Source of the DNA: Staphylococcus xylosus
GTDB lineage: Bacteria > Bacillota > Bacilli > Staphylococcales > Staphylococcaceae
DNA length: 64,000 nucleotides
Direction: 5' to 3'
Assembly: GCF_002732165.1 (NCBI RefSeq)
Contig: NZ_MRZO01000002.1
Location: 62,001-126,000, forward strand
The position numbers and the translations under genes are program-made. This document shows positions 57,589-64,000 of the stretch, one piece after another (the stretch's first letter is position 1; each line of letters starts with the position of its first letter). Below the pieces are notes generated by a model, which was not told the origin of the DNA, did no database searches, and saw nothing but the letters and a program-made list of their open reading frames with translations.

Positions 57589-59076
57589 ATGAATATTAAA
57601 AAATGGATAATCTTATGTTTGGTCTCTAGTGCATTATTTTTAATCGTGATTGATATGACAGTTTTATATACTGCTCTGCCATTGCTAACACATGATTTAG
57701 AAGCGACAGCTACACAAAAATTATGGATTGTTAATGCCTATGCTTTAGTAGTTGCGGGATTACTACCTGGTCTTGGTACACTGGGAGATTATGTAGGCTA
57801 TAAAAAAATGTTTTTACTTGGTTTGGCTATTTTTGGTGGCGCTTCATTGCTAGCAGCAAGTGCTACGACACCAACTGTATTAATATTAGCTAGAGTGTTA
57901 TTAGCTATAGGTGCTGCTACAATGATGCCCTCAACACTATCAATCATAAAATTAACGTTCAAAGATTACCAAGAACGTGCATTAGCACTAGGTATTTGGT
58001 CAGCTATTACTGCAGCTGGTGCAGGTTTAGGGCCTGTAATAGGCGGTCTTTTATTAGAGAAATTTTCATGGCCATCTGTATTTATTATCAATATACCTGT
58101 TGTGATGATCGTCTTAATTATTTCTTATATTTTAATTCCTCAATATCCTACAAATAAAGATGGTACTTGGGATTTTATAAGCTCATTTCAAATTATGATA
58201 GGCTTGATTACAGTAGTATTTGCAATCAAAGAATTAGCTAAACCAGATAATAATTTCGCAGTATTATTCGGTGCTTTCGCTATTGGAATCATCGCTATAA
58301 TGATGTTCATTAGAAGACAAAACAGATTAAAATTTCCATTAATCAATTTAGCAATCTTTAAAAACCCATACTTTACGGGCGGTACTATTGTTGCTATAAC
58401 AACTTCCTTTATATTGATGGGATTTGAATATATTCTTTCTCAAAGGCTACAACTTGTTTTAGGCTTAACACCATTAAATGCTGGATTAACCATAATGATG
58501 ATGGCCTTAGCCTCACTGGTAGGCGCAATTTTAATTGGGATTATTTTAACTAAATTTGGTACATTAAAACTACAATGGGTAACATTACTACTGGCCTTTA
58601 TTGGCATATCATCATTTTATTGGGTTTTACATGCGCATTTAGCCATACAAATTGTTACTTTAATCATCATTGGTCTTGGTTTAGGTGGCGCAATGACGCT
58701 AGCATCTAACGCTATTATGTCAAATGCGGATGATAAGAATTCTGGTATGGCCGCTTCCATTGAAGAAGTGTCATTTGAATTTGGTGGATCATTAGGCATC
58801 GCTATATTAGGTGGATTATTCTCTATTTTCTACAGTTTATTCTTTAATTTTAATAGTAATTCTGTTGATTTATCTAAGGCAAAGGGCAGTTTAGATGAAA
58901 CATTGATTCAAGCAGAACAACTTCCTTTTTCAATCAGCAAAGAACTTATCGAGGCTGGCAAAGCAGCATATGACGATGCCTTTTCACTCATCATTATTAT
59001 AAGTATTTTGTCGCTAGCATTCACTATTATCTTATTAATATGGATGGACTTAAAACAAAAACGACTACCCGAATAA
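57589..59076 (+). CDS. 14-helix MFS multidrug transporter (DHA2, QacA/LfrA-like)
   Basis: A 495-residue drug:H+ antiporter-type carrier with 14 helices. It has motif D1 (VIDMTVLYTALP), WIVNAYALVVAGLLP, the loop motif GDYVGYKKMF, and motif C in GAGLGPVIGGLL near 150. I choose the ATG at 57589, preceded by AGGTGA; a GTG three codons upstream overlaps that site. Control by the upstream MerR protein suggests export of cationic or hydrophobic compounds that also act as inducer. Substrates are inferred. Confidence 0.88.
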   Translation: MNIKKWIILCLVSSALFLIVIDMTVLYTALPLLTHDLEATATQKLWIVNAYALVVAGLLPGLGTLGDYVGYKKMFLLGLAIFGGASLLAASATTPTVLILARVLLAIGAATMMPSTLSIIKLTFKDYQERALALGIWSAITAAGAGLGPVIGGLLLEKFSWPSVFIINIPVVMIVLIISYILIPQYPTNKDGTWDFISSFQIMIGLITVVFAIKELAKPDNNFAVLFGAFAIGIIAIMMFIRRQNRLKFPLINLAIFKNPYFTGGTIVAITTSFILMGFEYILSQRLQLVLGLTPLNAGLTIMMMALASLVGAILIGIILTKFGTLKLQWVTLLLAFIGISSFYWVLHAHLAIQIVTLIIIGLGLGGAMTLASNAIMSNADDKNSGMAASIEEVSFEFGGSLGIAILGGLFSIFYSLFFNFNSNSVDLSKAKGSLDETLIQAEQLPFSISKELIEAGKAAYDDAFSLIIIISILSLAFTIILLIWMDLKQKRLPE

Positions 59077-59086
59077 ATAAGCAGTT

Positions 59087-59131
59087 AAAAGCAGATGAAA
59101 CGTTCAATTTATGAACACTTCATCTGCTTTA
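59087..59131. terminator. Terminator between the MFS gene and the CoA transferase
   Basis: AAAGCAGATGAA and TTCATCTGCTTT form a 12-bp stem with inner GTTC/GAAC pairing, between convergent genes. Confidence 0.82.
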
Positions 59132-59209
59132 TTCATGCTGTTCTATCATTGTTAAACACAATTTTAGTTATCAAACTAACTACAATCCGCATAGAAAGAT
59201 ACCTATACT

Positions 59210-60715
59210 TTAAATCTTACGATAAGATAACCATTCTGGTTTACTAGATCCTCTAGGAATTAACGTAGTACGGTAATGACCAGGTGTTTCTGACATTATA
59301 ACTTGATCAGTCACACCGATATAATGTCCGAGTGGTGTCTCAGATTCAAATTGGTCAGGAGCGACAATTGCATGCGTATCTGTCGTATTAAAAACTTCAT
59401 TTACATATGCTTTTTCAAAAATACCTAGTGACATTAAATAGAGAGAAACGCGACTCAAGTTAACCTGAACTCGATAACTGCCGCCTTCTTTCGCTCTTCT
59501 TTCTAACGCTTTAATTGCTCCAGTTTCTAACAACCATGATATGACATAATCATTTACAACCACGATTGGTGGTAGCTTAGGTTGATCTTCGGTACCTTCT
59601 AATGCCATTACACCCGCAGCGCTTCCTGCAGTTTGATCGAAACCGTTTCTATCTGACCAAGGGCCTTGATCTCCATAACAATTAACAGAACAATGAATAA
59701 TTCCAGGTCTTTTTTCAGCGAGTTCATGAGGTGTTAAATGTCTCTCCTGCATGAAGCCATATCTTTTATTCATGAAAAAGATATCTGCTGATTTTAATAG
59801 GTCATCAAATTTTTGTTGATGTTCAGTTGAATGGTCGATATCTAAATAGGTTGATCTCATGCCGATATGTGAAGTTAATAATAAAGTTTCCTCTTCTAGC
59901 TCAGAAGGTCTCCAAACATTTAATACATCTGCACCATGTAAAGCTAATCCTCTTCCTAAACCTGCACCAGCAATTACATGACCCATGCCTAATGCACGGA
60001 TGCCATCGAGCGGTTGTTGAGGGTTTTCACTGAAGCCCTCGGGTTCTGATTCACCAATTTTCTCTATCGTAACAAGTGGTTCTTTAGCAATATATTCAAA
60101 CTGTTCTTCTTCCATAAATTCAGGCAATGTTCTTACCATAGGCATGACGACACCTTTTTCTGCAGCAGCTTCTTCCAAATCTTTGGCACTCCATTGTTTA
60201 ATTGCATGAGCCACAGACTGCTTGTTTGGTAATGCTTTGATGAGTTCAAGCGTATGCCTATGTGAACTTGGATAAGGATTTAATGGCATCACCCATCGAT
60301 TATCTTTTGTTTGGTAAAAACTAAATCGCGTTGGATTATTTGGAAAATATTGCTGTTTAGCAGGAAATCCATTTAATGTTTCCCATTTTCTTTCATAAAA
60401 AGGAGATAAACGTTTCAATGCCTTTCTTATATCTACATAAATATCCTGTCCATTACCTCCCCTTTTTTGCCACAAGGAGGCAAGCGCAACGGATTTGGCA
60501 GCTAAGCCTATACCAGCTAATGAAGCAATTCTTAATGTACTTGGTTGTATTGGATCCTTACCATAGAACGTAACTTGTCCACCAGCATCCGCAGTTGAAT
60601 AGCCAATATCATTCAACAATTTCTCTAACTCAGAATTAATATCAAAATCATCATCTTTATTTATACGATTCCGATAATTGTGTAGTAGCACTGTTTTTAA
60701 CTCTTCATTTAGCAT
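59210..60715 (-). CDS. Class III CoA-transferase (CaiB/BaiF-like)
   Basis: A 501-residue protein with a CaiB/BaiF fold. Recognisable parts are LDGIRALGMGHVIAGAGLGRGLALHGADVLNVWRP-type segment (near 235), the RYGFMQERHLTPHEL region, and CYGDQGPWSDRNGFDQTAGSAAGVM near 345. The N-terminal 230 residues give an extended or duplicated half. The family moves CoA between carboxylic acids. It is divergent from a TetR regulator that probably represses it; no acid-specific partner is next to it, so the substrate is unknown. Confidence 0.82.
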   Translation of the reverse strand: MLNEELKTVLLHNYRNRINKDDDFDINSELEKLLNDIGYSTADAGGQVTFYGKDPIQPSTLRIASLAGIGLAAKSVALASLWQKRGGNGQDIYVDIRKALKRLSPFYERKWETLNGFPAKQQYFPNNPTRFSFYQTKDNRWVMPLNPYPSSHRHTLELIKALPNKQSVAHAIKQWSAKDLEEAAAEKGVVMPMVRTLPEFMEEEQFEYIAKEPLVTIEKIGESEPEGFSENPQQPLDGIRALGMGHVIAGAGLGRGLALHGADVLNVWRPSELEEETLLLTSHIGMRSTYLDIDHSTEHQQKFDDLLKSADIFFMNKRYGFMQERHLTPHELAEKRPGIIHCSVNCYGDQGPWSDRNGFDQTAGSAAGVMALEGTEDQPKLPPIVVVNDYVISWLLETGAIKALERRAKEGGSYRVQVNLSRVSLYLMSLGIFEKAYVNEVFNTTDTHAIVAPDQFESETPLGHYIGVTDQVIMSETPGHYRTTLIPRGSSKPEWLSYRKI

Positions 60716-60838
60716 TTTTTTCCTTCTTTCTCAATAGCTTTATTTCATTATAGTTATTTCGTTATACTCATTAAAGTAAGCGAAAGTTCAAAAATATACA
60801 CTTTGTTAGTAATTGTTTATTTTTAAGGAGTGTTTTTT

Positions 60839-61414
60839 ATTTATACAAATAAGCGAAAGAAAACCCAAAAAAGCATTATAGCTTCGGCTTTATCATTACT
60901 AGAAAAATGCGCTTTAACTGATATTACAGTATCTGATATATGCAATGGAGCTAATATCACACGTGCCACATTCTATAAATATTATAAAAATATGGATACG
61001 TTATACAAAAACATTAAAACACAAACACTCAACGAATTATTTGGTAACCCTTATGTCTTCTTTAATAAGCATCAAAATATTTTAGATGCTCAATTGTACT
61101 TAGCAAACCAAGTCTTTCATTATATTATTCATCATCGATATTTATTTAAAACTTTAATACTGAATGACACTAAATTTAATTTAGAAATGTATAACTATTT
61201 CAAAGAAAACTATATTAACTTTTTAAGTAATACTATTGTTAATAATCACAACTTAGAAATTAATGATAAATTCTTATGTACTTATATAGCCTCTGCTTAT
61301 ACCGGCATCATCTATGAATGGGTACTTTCTGATTTTGAAATGTCACCTATTGATTTAACACATAGTATGATTTTTATAAATTCAAATGGTCCAATAAGCG
61401 TTTTAGAAAAGTAA
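60839..61414 (+). CDS. TetR/AcrR-family regulator, probable ATT start
   Basis: A regulator of about 192 residues with the TetR helix-turn-helix near residues 5-50 (SALSLLEK, ITVSDICNGANITRATFYKYY) and a helical ligand/dimer domain. No ATG or TTG opens the frame. AAGGAG at 60825-60830 is 8 bases before an in-frame ATT at 60839; the only other candidate is a GTG at 60830, inside that site. ATT initiation is therefore my first choice. It is divergent from the CoA transferase (114-base gap). Confidence 0.78.
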   Translation: MYTNKRKKTQKSIIASALSLLEKCALTDITVSDICNGANITRATFYKYYKNMDTLYKNIKTQTLNELFGNPYVFFNKHQNILDAQLYLANQVFHYIIHHRYLFKTLILNDTKFNLEMYNYFKENYINFLSNTIVNNHNLEINDKFLCTYIASAYTGIIYEWVLSDFEMSPIDLTHSMIFINSNGPISVLEK

Positions 61415-61580
61415 AATTCATTGAAATTTCAAATAATAATCGAGTAAAAAATATTTTCTAATTATTTAAGCAAAAATATTGAAACCCGATTAAAACGGTA
61501 GTATTATCACCTAATGTCAGTTTGAAATTCACTTCACAAGAACTGGACTATGAATATAAAAGACTAAGAGGAGTGTAAAT

Positions 61581-63008
61581 ATGTTCAATCACACAAAACA
61601 ATATATCAACGGTGAATGGGTAGAAAGTCACAGTAACGAAACAATGGATGTTATTAATCCAGCAACAGAAGAAGCTTTTGGTAAAATTGCTAAAGGTAAT
61701 GCTCAAGACGTTGAAGATGCGGTTAACGCTGCAGATAGCGTTTATTTAGAATTCCGTAACACTTCAGTAGAATACCGTCAAAACTTACTTAACGATATCG
61801 TTAAAGAATACGAAAATCGTAAAGAAGATCTAATCAAAGCAATGACTTTAGAGCTTGGTACACCAGTTACAGCATCTGAAAATGTCCACTACGAAATGGG
61901 ATTATCACATTTTAAAGCAGCAAGAGATGCTTTAGATAACTTTAATTTTAGAGAACGTAGAGGCAACAATATTGTTATAAAAGAAGCAATCGGTGTAGCA
62001 GGATTAATTACTCCTTGGAACTTCCCTACAAATCAAACTGCCTTAAAATTAGCAGGTGCATTTGCAGCAGGTAGCAGTGTAGTGTTAAAACCATCAGAAG
62101 AAACACCATTTGCTGCAATTATCTTAGCGGAAATTTTTGATAAAGTAGGCGTGCCAAAAGGTGTATTCAACTTGGTAAATGGCGATGGCCTTGGTGTAGG
62201 TAATCCAATCTCTGAAAATGAAAAAATTAGAATGGTATCTTTCACTGGTTCTGGTAATACTGGTAGTAAAATTATGGAAAAAGCTAGTAAAGATTTCAAA
62301 AAAGTATCACTTGAATTAGGTGGTAAATCACCTTATGTCATATTAGAAGATGCTGATTTAGACAAAGCTGCAGATGCAGCAGTCCATAAAGTAGTTGGCA
62401 ATTCAGGGCAAGTTTGTATTGCCGGCTCAAGAACGCTTGTTCCAGAATCAATCAAAGATGAATTTATTGAAAAAGTAAAAGAAAAAATGAGTGCAATCAA
62501 AGTTGGCGACCCACAAGATGCAACAGTAGAGATGGGACCAGTCATTAACAGTAAACAATTTAACCAAATCCAAGAATTTATTAAAATTGGTGCACAAGAA
62601 GGCGCAACAATTGAATTAGGTGGAGAAGGTAAACCTGAAGGGCTAGAAACAGGCTATTTCATTAAACCAACTATTTTCTCAAATGTAGATAATCATATGA
62701 CTATCGCTCAAGAAGAAATATTTGGACCAGTAATGTCTATTATCACTTACAGTGATGTTGATGAAGCAATCAAAATTGCAAATGATACAAAATATGGTTT
62801 AGCTGCATACGTGTATGGTTCAGATATGGACACTTTACAAAAAGTAGCTACTGCATTTGAAGCAGGCGTTATTGAAATTAATGAATACCCAAGAAGTGCT
62901 GATATGCCATTTGGTGGTTATAAACAATCTGGTATCGGTAGAGAATGGGGAGACTATGGTATTGAAGAATTCTTAGAAGTTAAATCAATTTCTGGCTTCT
63001 TTCAATAA
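61581..63008 (+). CDS. aldA: Aldehyde dehydrogenase (NAD(P)-dependent)
   Basis: A 475-residue aldehyde dehydrogenase. Catalytic residues are Glu245 (LELGGKSP) and Cys279 ([10 protein letters not shown]). The cofactor site is seen in TPWNFPTN (near 143), KPSEETP and [11 protein letters not shown]. The C-terminal motif is [15 protein letters not shown]. It oxidises aldehydes to acids. AGAGGAG precedes the ATG. It is similar in layout to the staphylococcal AldA proteins. Substrate unknown; the nearby CoA transferase gives no firm hint. Confidence 0.93.
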   Translation: MFNHTKQYINGEWVESHSNETMDVINPATEEAFGKIAKGNAQDVEDAVNAADSVYLEFRNTSVEYRQNLLNDIVKEYENRKEDLIKAMTLELGTPVTASENVHYEMGLSHFKAARDALDNFNFRERRGNNIVIKEAIGVAGLITPWNFPTNQTALKLAGAFAAGSSVVLKPSEETPFAAIILAEIFDKVGVPKGVFNLVNGDGLGVGNPISENEKIRMVSFTGSGNTGSKIMEKASKDFKKVSLELGGKSPYVILEDADLDKAADAAVHKVVGNSGQVCIAGSRTLVPESIKDEFIEKVKEKMSAIKVGDPQDATVEMGPVINSKQFNQIQEFIKIGAQEGATIELGGEGKPEGLETGYFIKPTIFSNVDNHMTIAQEEIFGPVMSIITYSDVDEAIKIANDTKYGLAAYVYGSDMDTLQKVATAFEAGVIEINEYPRSADMPFGGYKQSGIGREWGDYGIEEFLEVKSISGFFQ

Positions 63009-63092
63009 ATAATAGTAATTAATGTACGTTAACTAACTACTTAATATTAATAATGAAACCCTAATTAAATACACTCCTATTTAAAAAGTAAT

Positions 63093-63135
63093 AAACCCCA
63101 AAAGTTGAATTTTAAGTTCAGCTTTTGGGGTTTTT
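63093..63135. terminator. Bidirectional terminator after aldA
   Basis: AAACCCCAAAAGTTGAA and TTCAGCTTTTGGGGTTT pair around a short loop, with TTTTT on the plus strand. It also lies 40 bases after the minus-strand small-peptide frame at 63173-63298. Confidence 0.88.
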
Positions 63136-63172
63136 ATATTATAAATACTGCTAAAATTGCTTTGACATTATA

Positions 63173-63298
63173 CTAAGTCAACATATTTTTAACTACTTTT
63201 ACTATCCCACCAATTATATTAATGAATATATCTAATATTATAGTAAATATACTTTCTTTACTCTCTCTACTTAACTTCCTTTTTCTTTGATTACACAT
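63173..63298 (-). CDS. Candidate 41-residue membrane-active peptide
   Basis: A 41-codon frame with ATG and a GGGTGTG upstream (weak match to a ribosome binding site). The N-terminus is hydrophilic and basic (MCNQRKRKLSRESKES). The second half (IFTIILDIFINIIGG, IVKVVKNMLT) is strongly hydrophobic with lysines spaced to give an amphipathic helix. The pattern recalls phenol-soluble modulins or leaderless bacteriocins, but no family is recognised. A terminator follows at 63093-63135. No immunity gene is visible. The rest of 63009-63588 shows only AT-rich DNA. Confidence 0.35.
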   Translation of the reverse strand: MCNQRKRKLSRESKESIFTIILDIFINIIGGIVKVVKNMLT

Positions 63299-63588
63299 TA
63301 ACTTCACACCCTTGTTCAAAGACTACAAAATACATGTAGTAATGTAACATCAATTTGCACCCCTTCGCATTTTTTAACTCAATAAGTCGAAAGACTACCC
63401 ACAATAATAAATATATGAAATATCATAAATTAACAATTAAAACTTAAAGACAAAATGTTAACAAAAAACTAATTTTACATTATTATTAAATTTTAATTTG
63501 TATTTGATTAATTTTTATTAAGTTGTTTTAATATATTGTATCACGTGTTATGCTTTTTAAAAAGATACACTTAGGAGGCAATATACAT

Positions 63589-64000
63589 ATGGAAACATCT
63601 AAATTACCGTTAGCTCAACATTTTTCAAATTTACGAGCTAACCCTAAATGGGCATTAAAACTACTTATCGCTATAGTCGTTGTGGTACTATCTACCATAA
63701 TTAGCAATAGTCTAATTGACTATGATACCTTGTTTAAAGATTCTGGTTTAAGCGGTCAAGAGCTTGAACAAACGAAAACTATAGGCCAAATCACCGGAAT
63801 CATTAGTGGCATTGTTGGTGGCATCATCGGCATCGGTATTACATTCGTTATTTTCTTATTAATTTCAAAAATTATGAAATCTGATGCTAGTGCTAAAACT
63901 ATTTTTTCTGCTACATTAAGCTTTACAGTTATCACTAGTGTAATTGGACTTATCGTAATTGTTATTCAATGGATTGCAGGCTTATCACCAACAGACTATG
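63589..64000 (+). CDS. Membrane protein with Yip1-like features, cut by the window end
   Basis: The first 137 residues of a membrane protein. The start is ATG after TAGGAGG. A cytoplasmic N-terminus (METSKLPLAQHFSNLRANPK) leads into three helices (about 21-42, 68-95 and 108-131), with Gly/Ile-rich second helix (GIISGIVGGIIGIGI). The spacing fits Yip1-domain proteins common in staphylococci. The frame remains open at base 64000. Function unknown. Confidence 0.7.
   Translation, partial: METSKLPLAQHFSNLRANPKWALKLLIAIVVVVLSTIISNSLIDYDTLFKDSGLSGQELEQTKTIGQITGIISGIVGGIIGIGITFVIFLLISKIMKSDASAKTIFSATLSFTVITSVIGLIVIVIQWIAGLSPTDY

Overview
The window reads as the chromosome of a coagulase-negative Staphylococcus. 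It is very AT-rich, has strong Gram-positive ribosome binding sites with frequent TTG/GTG starts, and carries staphylococcal hallmark loci: cstRAB/tauE sulfide homeostasis, rpsF-ssb-rpsR next to ychF, the mpsABC bicarbonate system, an Fst-type toxin-antitoxin locus and a thiC TPP riboswitch. The species cannot be fixed from sequence alone.

Layout. 1-3913: sulfide/persulfide locus with a decayed sqr, intact cstB and cstA, and divergent cstR-tauE sharing a two-operator bidirectional promoter. 4073-4945: a small Cys-motif protein and a candidate promoter-to-terminator sRNA. 4946-24989: the core rpsF-ssb-rpsR operon is split by about 19 kb that holds a five-module non-ribosomal peptide synthetase (5598 residues), a Sfp-type phosphopantetheinyl transferase and a type II thioesterase. 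25418-34345: GH25-like secreted enzyme, ychF, DUF951, MscS channel, a 1-kb gene-free stretch with a direct repeat, and mpsCBA. 34866-42404: sugar islands, namely AraC regulator with GH4 alpha-galactosidase and GPH symporter, then a GntP permease divergent from a TIM-barrel isomerase and a tartronate-semialdehyde-reductase-like enzyme, with two cre-like sites. 42405-47897: a candidate 23-residue amphipathic peptide gene with complete signals, zinc alcohol dehydrogenase, thiC with TPP riboswitch, iron alcohol dehydrogenase. 48085-50331: decayed genes and the type I toxin-antitoxin locus. 50403-64000: MacAB-like efflux operon, YfcC permease, bioB with a BirA box, MerR with an MFS pump, CoA transferase divergent from a TetR regulator, aldehyde dehydrogenase, a second small-peptide candidate, and a membrane protein cut by the window end.

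The standout system is the NRPS locus. Its order is C-A-T repeated five times, then a NAD(P)H thioester reductase. It opens with a condensation domain, which suggests N-acylation, has no epimerization domain, and releases reductively, so an N-acyl pentapeptide aldehyde or alcohol is the simplest product. My reading of the specificity pockets gives serine-like codes in all five adenylation domains (DVWHLSLIDK twice, then three close variants), so an oligoserine lipopeptide aldehyde/alcohol is predicted. This differs from the dimodular AusA of S. aureus. The insertion left ssb with its own terminator and rpsR with its own promoter.

Other points for a second look: the candidate peptide genes at 42746-42817 and 63173-63298, the sRNA at about 4386-4500, the intrinsic terminator upstream of mpsA, and the three-way pairing between the thiC riboswitch and its ribosome binding site.
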